A stretch of 64,000 nt of DNA from Microbacterium kunmingense (GTDB lineage: Bacteria > Actinomycetota > Actinomycetes > Actinomycetales > Microbacteriaceae), in contig NZ_JAKNUS010000005.1 of assembly GCF_023155745.1 (NCBI RefSeq), forward strand, positions 62,001-126,000, given 5' to 3'. This document shows, piece after piece, positions 9,955 to 19,346 of the stretch (position 1 is its first letter; each line of letters starts with the position of its first letter). Both the position numbers and the translations under genes were made by a program. Below the pieces are notes generated by a model. It searched no databases. It saw nothing but the letters and a program-made list of their open reading frames with translations, and was not told where the DNA came from.

Positions 9955-10009
9955 AACCCGTAACCCCCTAATTACAAGTTAGGTGCGCTACCAATTGCGC
10001 CAAGCCGGC
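9934..10009 (-). tRNA. tRNA-Thr (anticodon TGT)
   Basis: A cloverleaf on the minus strand: 7-bp acceptor GCCGGCT/AGCCGGC, D arm GCGC...GCGC, anticodon stem CCTAA/TTAGG around loop CTTGTAA, and T arm ACGGG-TTCGAGT-CCCGT. The mature body is 73 nt (9937-10009) and CCA is encoded (9934-9936). Confidence 0.96.
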
Positions 10010-10064
10010 AAGGCATCCCATCCTACCGAGGGGCGGGAGGCGCGGTGCGGCGCCGGAGCCGGCG

Positions 10065-11027
10065 TCAGGGGGTCGCGGTGGGCGACGGCGACTCCGACGG
10101 GTTCGGCGAAGCGGTCTTGTAATACGCGTCGCTGCCGATCGTCAGGACGAACTGCGAGAACTCCTGCGGGTCATCCAGCGCGCCGACGTAGGGCACACCG
10201 TTCACCAGCACCATCGGGGTACCGGTCAGGGTGACGCCGTCGGTGTCGGGGATGCCGGTCAGCGCCCGCTCCGTGGCATCCCGAGCCCACCCGAGGAACG
10301 ACTCCTCTTCGATGCACGACCGCACGAGCTTGGGCGATTCGGCGCCGGCGGCCTGCGCGAGGTCGGCGAGCTGGGCGTCGGTGAAGCCGTCGGTGTCGAC
10401 ATCGGGCTGCTCGCGCAGCAGAGCGTCGTTGAACGCGAAGAACTCCTCGGGCGAGTGCGTCGCCACACAGGCGGCCGCGGCCGCCGCGCGCAGGGAGTAC
10501 TTCGTTCCGTTGGACTTCGCGGTGAGCATCGCCACCGGGTGATAGGTCAGCTCGGCCGCACCCTGGGACACCCAGGTCCGCAGCTGCTGCACGTTGGCCA
10601 GCTGGAACTCGCGCGACCCGGTCGACAGGTAGTCGACGTAGACGCGGATGTCGACGACCGGCGCCTCGGTGGGAGTCGGCGTGGGAGTGGGGGTGGCCTC
10701 GGGCGTCGCCTCGACCGTCGCGCTCGCCGCGGCATCGTCGGGCGCCGCAGCGACCTCCGGAGCCGCCACGCCGCTGACCGAGGTGACCGCGAAGCCGTCG
10801 TCGGTGACGTTCTGCGGCCGCAGCTCCGGTCGTGACATCGCCGAGCCGACCGCCCAGGTCACCATGACGGCCGCCACCGTCACGACGCCCGCGACGAGCA
10901 GCGTCACACTGCCGCGACGCAGCCAGCGGAGGCGCGACTGGCGCGCCTGCACCTGCTGGGCCTTCTCGCGGACCGCATTCCGGCGTTCGCGTGGTGCCGG
11001 AACGTTCGGTGACTGGTCGTGGGACAT
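10065..11027 (-). CDS. DsbA-like thioredoxin-fold membrane protein lacking CXXC
   Basis: A 320-residue protein that starts MSHDQSPN (gagagg upstream). It has a cytosolic basic helix, a membrane segment (about residues 45-65), a long Ala/Thr/Pro linker and a DsbA/thioredoxin_4-type domain. Typical elements remain: V-x-V-Y-V-D-Y, AAAAACVATHSPEEFFAFNDALL, and GTPMVLVNG with the cis-Pro loop. The place where DsbA proteins carry CPxC reads STGS, so no redox pair exists there. It is probably a non-redox chaperone-like or substrate-binding paralogue; the function is inferred. Confidence 0.85.
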   Translation of the reverse strand: MSHDQSPNVPAPRERRNAVREKAQQVQARQSRLRWLRRGSVTLLVAGVVTVAAVMVTWAVGSAMSRPELRPQNVTDDGFAVTSVSGVAAPEVAAAPDDAAASATVEATPEATPTPTPTPTEAPVVDIRVYVDYLSTGSREFQLANVQQLRTWVSQGAAELTYHPVAMLTAKSNGTKYSLRAAAAAACVATHSPEEFFAFNDALLREQPDVDTDGFTDAQLADLAQAAGAESPKLVRSCIEEESFLGWARDATERALTGIPDTDGVTLTGTPMVLVNGVPYVGALDDPQEFSQFVLTIGSDAYYKTASPNPSESPSPTATP

Positions 11028-11247
11028 GAAACCTCTCGGACGAGTGGAGCTGCCGATGGGCAACGAAGCGGGGCGCGGGCGGGGCGAGCCGGGGACGATG
11101 CTAATCAGGCAGGCTGGGAAAAGCCCAGACGGGAGCCCCTCGAGCCCTGGACTGCGCCGTTCACGCTCGCGCGCACGCGTGACATACTGAGGGGGGCGCC
11201 CGATGGTGGGCGTCTGCGGTCATACCGCTCCATTCACAACGGATCGT

Positions 11248-11265
11248 CCGGCACGTACCTGCCGG
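11248..11265 (+). promoter_or_regulatory. Hairpin just upstream of the ATPase ribosome site
   Basis: CCGGCA-N6-TGCCGG ends one base before the ggtgaaggag Shine-Dalgarno of the gene at 11282. A cataract-type promoter candidate (gacatact, about 11182-11189) lies upstream. The 254-base gap otherwise holds no gene. A translational role is only suggested. Confidence 0.4.
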
Positions 11266-11281
11266 TGAAGGAGAAGAACAC

Positions 11282-12388
<1,107 letters not shown>

Positions 12389-12398
12389 CACACCACGA

Positions 12399-12435
12399 CG
12401 CGGCGCGGGCGGGTTCCTGAACCCCCCGCGCCGCG
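12399..12435. terminator. Strong hairpin between ATPase and DUF4032 genes
   Basis: CGCGGCGCGGG pairs with CCCGCGCCGCG, and inside it GGGTTC pairs with GAACCC around a 2-nt loop, giving about 17 bp with one bulge. It can end or attenuate transcription before the DUF4032 gene. Confidence 0.75.
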
Positions 12436-12454
12436 GCATGTCCCGGGAGGCAAC

Positions 12455-13762
12455 ATGGTCGAATCCCTGAGCATCACCGCCAGTGCGGTGGACCCGGGAC
12501 TGCTGACCCTTCCCTGGTCGACGCCGCTGGCCGACTGGCCCTCGAACCACATCGTCTTCCTCCCCAAGGGCATCTCCCGTCACCTCGTCCGCTTCGCCAC
12601 CCTCTCCGGCCGCGTGGTGGCGATCAAGGAGACCACCGAGGAGATGGCGCGCCGCGAGTACGACATGCTCGGCAACCTGCAGCGGCTCGACGCCCCCTGT
12701 GTGGAACGCGTCGCGGTGATCGCAGGAAGGACGGATGCCGCGGGCGAGCCTCTCCCCGCGGCTCTCGTCACCTCGCATCTGCGCTTCTCGCTCCCCTACC
12801 GGGCCCTGTTCACCCAGGTCCTGCGCCCCGACACCGCCACGCGGCTGGTCGACGCGCTGGCCCTCCTGCTGGTGCGCCTGCACAACGTCGGCTTCTTCTG
12901 GGGCGACGTCTCGCTCTCCAACACCCTCTTCCGCCGTGATGCCGGCGCCTTCGCCGCCTATCTCGTCGACGCCGAGACCGGCGAGCTGCACGAGAGCGGG
13001 CTGACCGCGGGGCAGCGGGCTCACGACCTCGACGTCGCGCGGACGAACATCGCCGGCGAGATCATGGATCTCGAGGCGGGGGGCCGCCTCGAAGGAGGCG
13101 TCGACGCCATCGCGATCGCCGACGGCATCATGGAGTCGTATCACTCGCTGTGGGGCGCCCTGACCGACACCGAGACATTCCAGTCCGACGAGATCTGGCA
13201 CATCACCGAACGCGTGCACCGCCTCAACGACCTCGGCTTCGACATAGGCGAGATGTCGATCGAGACCACCCGGGACGGCACCCGGGTCTCGATCCAGCCG
13301 AAGGTGGTCGACGCCGGCCACCACCAGCGCCGCCTCCTGCGGCTGACCGGTCTCGACGTCGAGGAGAACCAGGCGCGCCGCCTCCTCAACGATCTGGACG
13401 AGTACCGGGCCCGGGTGTCACGGCTCGGCTCCGACGAGGAGATGGTCGCCCACGAGTGGCTGACCCGGGTGTTCGAACCGGTCGTCAAGGCCATCCCGTT
13501 CGAGTATCGCGCCAAGCTCGAACCCGCCGAGGTCTTCCACCAGGTGCTCGAGCACCGGTGGTACATGTCGCAGGAGCGCGGCCGCTCCGTGCCCCTGGCC
13601 GAGGTGCTGACGAGCTACATCGACGACGTGCTGCGTCACCGCCGCGACGAGGCGACGGTGATGGGCCCGCCGACCGAGACCACGGGCATCCCCGTCATCA
13701 CCGGCGAACTCGCCCTCGCCGACAGCGACGAGGACGAGGTCGACTGGCGAGACCTGGTCTGA
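12455..13762 (+). CDS. DUF4032 / kinase-like fold protein
   Basis: A 435-residue protein with a clear gggagg site before the ATG. The N-terminal half looks like an LPS-kinase (WaaP)-type fold: Lys in VVAIKETT (about residue 57), the catalytic-loop-like WGDVSLSNTLF (about residue 149) and a metal-site Asp in YLVDAETGEL. The C-terminal DUF4032 region (about residues 230-400) is alpha-helical. The key Lys/Asp/Asn/Asp set is present, so catalysis is possible, but the substrate is unknown. It is downstream of the MsiK-type ATPase on the same strand. Confidence 0.85.
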   Translation: MVESLSITASAVDPGLLTLPWSTPLADWPSNHIVFLPKGISRHLVRFATLSGRVVAIKETTEEMARREYDMLGNLQRLDAPCVERVAVIAGRTDAAGEPLPAALVTSHLRFSLPYRALFTQVLRPDTATRLVDALALLLVRLHNVGFFWGDVSLSNTLFRRDAGAFAAYLVDAETGELHESGLTAGQRAHDLDVARTNIAGEIMDLEAGGRLEGGVDAIAIADGIMESYHSLWGALTDTETFQSDEIWHITERVHRLNDLGFDIGEMSIETTRDGTRVSIQPKVVDAGHHQRRLLRLTGLDVEENQARRLLNDLDEYRARVSRLGSDEEMVAHEWLTRVFEPVVKAIPFEYRAKLEPAEVFHQVLEHRWYMSQERGRSVPLAEVLTSYIDDVLRHRRDEATVMGPPTETTGIPVITGELALADSDEDEVDWRDLV

Positions 13763-13776
13763 GACGTCGCCGCCCG

Positions 13777-14418
13777 TCAGTATCCGACGGTGAACCGCTC
13801 GCGGTGGTGCTTGGGCTGCTCGATCTCGTCGACGACGGCCACGCCGAGGTCGGGACCGGAGATGAACGACTCGCCGTCGGCGTCGGTCACCAGCACGTCA
13901 CCGCCGTCGCGATAGGTCCCGGTCCGCTCACCCGGGTTCCATGCGCCGAAGCCGCCCGCGGGGTGGACGTAGAACCAGTCGCGATCCCCCGAGCCCGCCT
14001 GCAGATCCTCGAGCACACCGATCGCCTCGAGCGCCTCGGGCTTGTACTCCTCGGTGAAGCCCGGGGTGTCGACCACGCGGGGTCCCCCCGGCGACACCAG
14101 GCTCCCCCCGGCTCCGCCGATGACACCGACCCGCACCGACGCCGGCAGCTCGCGGACGAGTTCGGCGACGGCCGGACGCACCTGGCCGGCCATCTCCCCA
14201 CGGGCGGGAACGCTGATGACGACGACGTCGACGCCCTCCAGTTCGGCGACGAGACCTGGCACATCAAGGATCGTCCCCTCGATGTAGGTGACGTGGTCCA
14301 ACCGCTCGCTCGGCACCGAGCGGGCGACCGAGACCACGGTGTGCCCGCGCGAGGCGGCCTCCGCGGCGATGTGACCTCCGGCGTAGCCGGTGCCTCCGAT
14401 GACGGCGATACGAGCCAT
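13777..14418 (-). CDS. NAD(P)H-binding (NmrA-like) oxidoreductase
   Basis: A 213-residue atypical short-chain reductase that starts MARIAVIGGTGYAGGHIAAEA, with the GxxGxxG dinucleotide loop at the very N-terminus. Proteins of this group reduce small carbonyls or sense NADPH; no YxxxK pair is evident. A gaagga site lies 8 bases before the ATG. It sits between the DUF4032 gene (convergent) and the E2 gene (same strand, 78 bases downstream), and may be unrelated to either. Confidence 0.82.
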   Translation of the reverse strand: MARIAVIGGTGYAGGHIAAEAASRGHTVVSVARSVPSERLDHVTYIEGTILDVPGLVAELEGVDVVVISVPARGEMAGQVRPAVAELVRELPASVRVGVIGGAGGSLVSPGGPRVVDTPGFTEEYKPEALEAIGVLEDLQAGSGDRDWFYVHPAGGFGAWNPGERTGTYRDGGDVLVTDADGESFISGPDLGVAVVDEIEQPKHHRERFTVGY

Positions 14419-14496
14419 GGTGGTTCCTTCCGTAGTCCTGGGATCATTCAAGCCGAGATTCGCCCCGGATCGCGCCGTCAGACCCGGGCCGCGCCG

Positions 14497-15801
14497 TCAT
14501 ACCAGGATGGAGAGCGGATTCTCCATCCTCGCGGTGAACGCCGCCAGCCACTGCGCGGCCACCGCGCCGTCGATGACCCGGTGGTCCGCCGACAGGGTCA
14601 CCGTCATGACGGTTCCCGCCGTCAGGTCGCCGTCCACCACGACCGGAGAGGGCCGCGCGGCTCCCACCGCGAGGATCCCGGCGTGCGGTGGATTGATGAT
14701 GGCCGTGAACTCCTCCGTGCCGTACATCCCGAGGTTCGACACCGAGAAGCTGCCGCCCTCGAGCTCCTCCTGCTTCAGCCTCCCCGCCCGGGCGCGCTCC
14801 ACGTGATCGGTGATCGCGGCGCTCAGCTCGCCCAGCGACATCCGATCGACCCCGCGGATGACGGGGGTGACGAGCCCGCCGGGAACGGAGACCGCGACGG
14901 CGACGTCGGCGTGGGTGAAGCGGTGCATCGCCTCGTCGGTCCAGATCGCGTTGGCCTCCGGCACCTCGATGAGCGCCGCCGCGACGGCCTTCACGACGAA
15001 GTCGTTCACCGAGATGCGGTGCGTCCGTCCCTCGTTGATGCGCGCGCGGAGCGCCAGGAGCTCGTCGACACGGATGCGTGCGCGCAGGAAGAAGTGCGGC
15101 ACGGTCGAGGTGCTCTCGGTCAGTCGGCGGGCGATCGCGCGCCGCATCCCGGTGTGGCGCACGACCTCGACGTCGGCCGCGGGGGACTCCTCGGTGCGGG
15201 GCGCGGCAGGGGGAACCGCGGGTGCGCGCACCTGGGGAGCGGCCGGCGTCGAGGGGGTCTGTGCAGGGGGCGAGGGGTGGGCATCGAGGTCGCGGCGGAC
15301 GATCCTGCCGTTCGGCCCGGTGCCCACCAGGCTCGACAGGTCGATGCCGCGCTCGGCGGCCAGGCGTCGCACGAGCGGCGAGGCGAAGATCCGGCGAGAC
15401 GGTTCGGCGGGCGGGAGGTCCTCGGCCTCCGGCACCGCGCGGGGCGGCAGGAGGGTGCCGTCCTCGGAGGACTCCGTGCCCAGGGCCGCGCCCGTCGTCG
15501 CGGGCGCGGCGTCGGAATCCGCGGCCGTGGCCACGCTCTCCCGGGCTTCGGCCACATCCTCCCCTGCCGCGGCGAGAACCGCGATCGGGGATCCGACCTC
15601 GGCCGACGCGCCCTCGTCGACGAGGATCCGGGCGAGCACGCCCGCCTCCTCCGCTTCGTACTCGACGACGGCCTTCTCGGTCTCGATCTCGACGATGGGC
15701 TGCCCGGCCGACACCTCGTCGCCGACGGCGACCAGCCAGCTCTGGATCGCCGCCTCGGTCGCCCCGGCGGCGAGCGCCGGCATCCGCACCACCGCGGGCA
15801 T
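14497..15801 (-). CDS. 2-oxoacid dehydrogenase E2 (dihydrolipoamide acyltransferase)
   Basis: A 434-residue E2 with one lipoyl domain (residues 1-78, lipoyl Lys43 in EIETEKAVV), a peripheral-subunit-binding domain (about 140-175, SPLVRRLAAERGIDL) and a catalytic acyltransferase domain ending in DHRVIDG, with His407 and Asp411 as the active site. It receives an acyl group from the E1 encoded immediately upstream; the E1 stop and E2 start overlap (TGATG). The substrate could be pyruvate, acetoin or a branched-chain oxoacid; the sequence does not settle it. No E3 gene is adjacent. Confidence 0.93.
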   Translation of the reverse strand: MPAVVRMPALAAGATEAAIQSWLVAVGDEVSAGQPIVEIETEKAVVEYEAEEAGVLARILVDEGASAEVGSPIAVLAAAGEDVAEARESVATAADSDAAPATTGAALGTESSEDGTLLPPRAVPEAEDLPPAEPSRRIFASPLVRRLAAERGIDLSSLVGTGPNGRIVRRDLDAHPSPPAQTPSTPAAPQVRAPAVPPAAPRTEESPAADVEVVRHTGMRRAIARRLTESTSTVPHFFLRARIRVDELLALRARINEGRTHRISVNDFVVKAVAAALIEVPEANAIWTDEAMHRFTHADVAVAVSVPGGLVTPVIRGVDRMSLGELSAAITDHVERARAGRLKQEELEGGSFSVSNLGMYGTEEFTAIINPPHAGILAVGAARPSPVVVDGDLTAGTVMTVTLSADHRVIDGAVAAQWLAAFTARMENPLSILV

Positions 15802-17990
15802 CAGCGACCTCCCCACTCGGACCGGACCCGTTCGAGTCCGCGCGCCACCTCTTCGGTGCGGGCGATGGCGGCACGCTCGAGCACCTTGGAGATGCTGGGG
15901 CTCGCCTCTCCCCCGGTGACCCGCTGCACCGGCTGATCCAGCCAATCGAAGAAGCGGCGCTGGATCTCGTCGGCGAGCCACGCACCGTACGAAGGCCCCT
16001 GCGACCCCTGCTCCACGATCAGGACGTTGTTGGTCTTGCGGATGCTCTCGCCGACGGTGTCCCAGTCCAGTGACGCCCGATCGAGCCACCGCAGATCGAT
16101 GACCTCGGCGTCGATTCCCGTCTGCGCGACCGCTTCGAGGCTGTGGGACACCATGGAGAGGTAGGTGAGCACCGTCACCTCATCCCCCGCGCGGCGGATC
16201 GCCGCACTGCGCGGCGGGATGATGTAGTCCAGGTCGCCGCCCGGAACCCGGTCGGCCACCCCGTAGAGATCGACGTGCTCGATGACGAGCACCGGGTCCT
16301 CCAGCGCGAGCGCGGCGTTCATGAGCCCGACGTAGTCGGCGGCGGTCGAGGCCGCCACGATCCGCCACCCGACGCTGGTGGCGAAGATCCCCGCCGGATC
16401 CATCAGGTGCTGAGACCCGTACCCCGAGCCCATGGCGACCTTCGTGCGCAGCACCAGCGGAACGCGGTTGTTGTCGCCGAACATGTGGCGGGCCTTGCCG
16501 ACCTGGTTGAACACCTGATCGGCGGCGACCCACAGGAAGTCGGGGTACATGAACTCCACGACGGGGCGGAAACGGCCGTCCATGGCGATGCCGCCGGCGA
16601 GTCCGAAGAAGCCGTTCTCGCTGATCGGCGTGCCGATGACCCGATCCGGTCCGAACGCCTTGGCCAGTCCCTTCGTGGCGCCGTTCGTTCCGCCGTTGAG
16701 GCGATGGACGTCCTCGCCGAGCACGATGATGCGCGCGTCCTGCGACATCCGCCGGTTCATCGTCTCGGCGACGGCGTCGACGAACTTCACCTCTCGCCAT
16801 CCCCCGGTGTGCGCGGCGGGGTCGGCCACCGGGAGCGGGGCCAGCTCGCTCTCATCGCCGCGGATGCCGCGGTCGACGTGAGCCGGGTCGGGCCAGCGGG
16901 AGGGACGGATGCGGGAGCGACCCGTGTTTTCGGGATCGTCCTCGATCAGCGCCGAGACCGCATCGGCCATCGCGGCGACGGCCTGTTCGCGCACCGCCTG
17001 GATCTCCTCCGGAGACGCGATCCCGAGGCGCGACAGCTCGCGCGCGGTCTTCTCCAGCGGGTCGCGCGACTTCCACTCGGCCTCCTCCTGCTTCGTGCGG
17101 TAGCCGAAGGCGCTTCCCGGGTAGGGCCCGTTCTGGTGGAAGAAGCGGTACACCTCCGCCTCGATGACGGCCGGCCCCTCCCCCGCCCGCATGCGCTCCA
17201 GGGCCTCCTGCGTGGCCAGGTGCACCGCGAGCGGGTCCATGCCGTCCACCCGCCATGCGGGGATGCTGAACCCTTGGGCACGGATGGAGAACCGCGGATC
17301 CGCCGACGCCTCGCTGGCGTGGGTCGACACGGCGTAGAGGTTGTTCTCGATGAAGAACATCACCGGCAGCCGCCACGTGGCGGCGAGGTTCATCGACTCC
17401 AGGACGGAGCCGATCTGACTGGCCCCGTCACCGAAGTAGTTGATGCTGATGTCGCTCGTACCCGCGTGCTTCTGCGCCCACGCGTTGCCGGTGGCAAGCG
17501 GCGCACCGCCCCCGACGATCGCGTTCGTGCCGAGCGCCCCGGCCTCCAGCCACTGCAGGTGCATGGATCCGCCCCGCCCGCCGGAGAATCCCTCGGCGAG
17601 GCCCAGGATCTCGGCCAGGGTGCGCTGCAGGAGAGTCTGCAGGTCGCCGGTCACGAGCGCGTCGAGACGCAGCGCACCACCGGACACGTGGGTGATGGCC
17701 TTGGCCAGGAACTGGTGGTGGCCACGGTGCGACCCGTTGACGGCGTCGGACGAGCGCAATGTCACGATGGACCCGACCGCGCCGCCCTCCTGCCCGATGC
17801 TCGAGTGCGCGGGGCCGTGGACGAGGCCCTGGGCAGCAAGGTCGAGGACGGACTCCTCGAACGCCCGGATCAGATGCAGCTGGCCGAGCATGGTCGCCAG
17901 CAGCGCCGGATCGGCGGTTTTCCAGTCCGCGGCGGTGGTGCGCAGCTCCACCCAGGGTGTTCCGGTGTCCAGCCGACGTCGTCGCGGCAT
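15801..17990 (-). CDS. Fused 2-oxoacid dehydrogenase E1 alpha/beta
   Basis: A 729-residue fusion. The alpha-like half (about 1-340) has the thiamine-diphosphate motif GDG (187-189) with NN at 216-217 and the SSIGQEGGAVG and SHRGHHQ segments. The beta-like half (about 400-729) starts VKFVDAVAETMNRRM and carries GTPISENGFFGLAGG. The start at 17990 (aggaga upstream) excludes a longer extension into the VOC gene promoter. It decarboxylates a 2-oxoacid or cleaves acetoin, passing the acyl unit to the coupled E2. Most E1 enzymes of this class use two genes; here they are one. Control by the twin palindromes upstream is likely. Confidence 0.93.
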   Translation of the reverse strand: MPRRRRLDTGTPWVELRTTAADWKTADPALLATMLGQLHLIRAFEESVLDLAAQGLVHGPAHSSIGQEGGAVGSIVTLRSSDAVNGSHRGHHQFLAKAITHVSGGALRLDALVTGDLQTLLQRTLAEILGLAEGFSGGRGGSMHLQWLEAGALGTNAIVGGGAPLATGNAWAQKHAGTSDISINYFGDGASQIGSVLESMNLAATWRLPVMFFIENNLYAVSTHASEASADPRFSIRAQGFSIPAWRVDGMDPLAVHLATQEALERMRAGEGPAVIEAEVYRFFHQNGPYPGSAFGYRTKQEEAEWKSRDPLEKTARELSRLGIASPEEIQAVREQAVAAMADAVSALIEDDPENTGRSRIRPSRWPDPAHVDRGIRGDESELAPLPVADPAAHTGGWREVKFVDAVAETMNRRMSQDARIIVLGEDVHRLNGGTNGATKGLAKAFGPDRVIGTPISENGFFGLAGGIAMDGRFRPVVEFMYPDFLWVAADQVFNQVGKARHMFGDNNRVPLVLRTKVAMGSGYGSQHLMDPAGIFATSVGWRIVAASTAADYVGLMNAALALEDPVLVIEHVDLYGVADRVPGGDLDYIIPPRSAAIRRAGDEVTVLTYLSMVSHSLEAVAQTGIDAEVIDLRWLDRASLDWDTVGESIRKTNNVLIVEQGSQGPSYGAWLADEIQRRFFDWLDQPVQRVTGGEASPSISKVLERAAIARTEEVARGLERVRSEWGGR

Positions 17991-18046
17991 CGCATCTCCT
18001 TCGATGGTCGGCGGCCGCGGGACGCGGCACTGCACACGATACGACC

Positions 18047-18060
18047 GATTGGATCCAATC
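18047..18060. promoter_or_regulatory. Palindromic operator 1 (GATTGGATCCAATC)
   Basis: A perfect 14-bp palindrome in the divergent E1/VOC promoter region. TTGGATCCAA-type sites are known for FCD-type GntR repressors such as VanR (ATTGGATCCAAT), and a FCD-type GntR gene lies 0.6 kb away. Confidence 0.75.
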
Positions 18061-18108
18061 TCAAGAGTCCGGAACGTGATCCGTGGCGATTCGGCCTCGT
18101 CAGTGGCA

Positions 18109-18122
18109 TCCTGGATCCAAAC
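18109..18122. promoter_or_regulatory. Palindromic operator 2 (CTGGATCCAA core)
   Basis: The TGGATCCA core is repeated exactly 62 bases from the first, about six helical turns. It lies 14 bases before the VOC start codon, well placed for repression. Confidence 0.7.
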
Positions 18123-18135
18123 GGAAGGCGACGCG

Positions 18136-18666
18136 ATGACACGAGGATTACCCGGGATGCGCGGGATGGACCACGTCGGCATCACCGTGCCCGACCTCGA
18201 CGAGGCCGAGCACTTCTTCGTCGAGGTTCTCGGCGCCGTACCCGTCTACCGGCTCGGCCCCAAGCGCGCGGATGACGACTGGATGAGCGTGCAGCTGGGC
18301 GTCCACCCGCGCACCCAGATCACCGAGATCCGCTTCTACCGCCTCGGGCATGGAACCAACATCGAGGTCTTCGCCTACGACGCCGCGGACGGACAGGCGC
18401 CCCCTCCCCGCAACAGCGACATCGGCGGACATCACCTCGCGATCTACGTCGACGACATGGATGCCGCGATCGCGCACCTGCGCGCGCACGGCGTGGAGAT
18501 CATGGGAGAGCCCGTCGCGAGCGCGGGCGCGAGCGCCGGTCAGCGCTGGCTCTACTTCCGGGCCCCCTGGGGGCTGCAGCTGGAGCTCGTGAGCTTCCCC
18601 GCCGGCAAGGCGTACGAGACCGAAGCCGAGACGCTGCTGTGGCACCCGGCGAGACCCGCCGAATGA
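18136..18666 (+). CDS. VOC (glyoxalase/dioxygenase) family protein
   Basis: A 176-residue protein with two beta-alpha-beta modules: MDHVGITVPDLDEAEHFF at the start and GGHHLAIYVDDMDAAI in the second half, ending QLELVSF. Potential metal ligands are His in DHVG, Glu in TEIRF, His in HHLA and Glu in LELV. It is likely a metal-dependent lyase, isomerase or dioxygenase acting in the neighbouring catabolic pathway. Its stop overlaps the GntR start (ATGA). Confidence 0.88.
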   Translation: MTRGLPGMRGMDHVGITVPDLDEAEHFFVEVLGAVPVYRLGPKRADDDWMSVQLGVHPRTQITEIRFYRLGHGTNIEVFAYDAADGQAPPPRNSDIGGHHLAIYVDDMDAAIAHLRAHGVEIMGEPVASAGASAGQRWLYFRAPWGLQLELVSFPAGKAYETEAETLLWHPARPAE

Positions 18667-19346
18667 GCACGACCGACATCCGCAGCCGCGACGGCGACGC
18701 CGGGGCGCGCATCGCCGATCGCGTGCGCGAGGGAATCGTCGGCGGAACCTTCCCGCCGGGCACCCGCATCCGCCAGGAGGACCTCGCCGAGCAGTTCGGC
18801 GCCAGCCGGGTGCCGGTCAGGGAGGCGATCCGCCAGCTGGAGTACGAGGGCCTCATCACCGTCGTGCCGAACTCGGGGGCCTGGGTGTCTCGACTGACCC
18901 TCGCCGAGTGCGAGGAGGTCTATCGCATGCGCGAGCGGCTCGAACCCCTGCTGCTCGGGTACAGCGCCCCGCTCCTGACCCCCGAGGAGGTCGCCGGGCT
19001 CGGGTCGCTCGCCCGGCGGATCAGCGACGTCGGCGCCGACACCGATGCGTTCCTGGCCCTCGATGCCGAGTTCCATCTCCGCAGCTACCGCGCCGCCCGC
19101 ACCGCGCATCTCGGCGAGCTGGTGGGGCGGCTGTGGAACATCACGGCGCCGTACCGCCGGGCCTACGTGGCGTCGTGGGCGGAGGACTCCCGGCGGATCG
19201 CCCACGAGGAGCACCACCTCATCGTCGCCGCCCTTCAGGACGGCGACGCCGAGGAGGCCGAGCGCGTGCTCGCGGGTCACATCCGGCGGACGCGACGTCA
19301 GCTGGCGCGCACGCCCGACATCTTCGCCCCCGAACCGCTCAGCTGA
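18663..19346 (+). CDS. GntR-family regulator, FCD domain
   Basis: A 227-residue repressor with an N-terminal winged helix (FPPGTRIRQEDLAEQFGASRVPVREAI region, residues about 25-65) and an all-helical FCD ligand domain from about residue 90. FCD domains bind carboxylates, often via a metal. It is translationally coupled to the VOC gene. The twin TGGATCCA palindromes upstream of the operon are its probable targets. It convergently overlaps the PanE-like gene by 8 bases. Confidence 0.93.
   Translation: MSTTDIRSRDGDAGARIADRVREGIVGGTFPPGTRIRQEDLAEQFGASRVPVREAIRQLEYEGLITVVPNSGAWVSRLTLAECEEVYRMRERLEPLLLGYSAPLLTPEEVAGLGSLARRISDVGADTDAFLALDAEFHLRSYRAARTAHLGELVGRLWNITAPYRRAYVASWAEDSRRIAHEEHHLIVAALQDGDAEEAERVLAGHIRRTRRQLARTPDIFAPEPLS

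Noticed and set aside
13150..15936. A 928-codon open frame across the DUF4032, reductase and E2 genes
   Set aside because: Arg/Pro-rich, crosses three well-supported genes and lacks any domain.
18136..18185. Longer E1 start at 18185
   Set aside because: It would run across the twin palindromes and the start of the divergent VOC gene; ATG 17990 has a good ribosome site.
16143..18275. A 710-codon open frame opposite the fused E1
   Set aside because: Typical high-GC antisense shadow; the E1 motifs on the other strand are clear.
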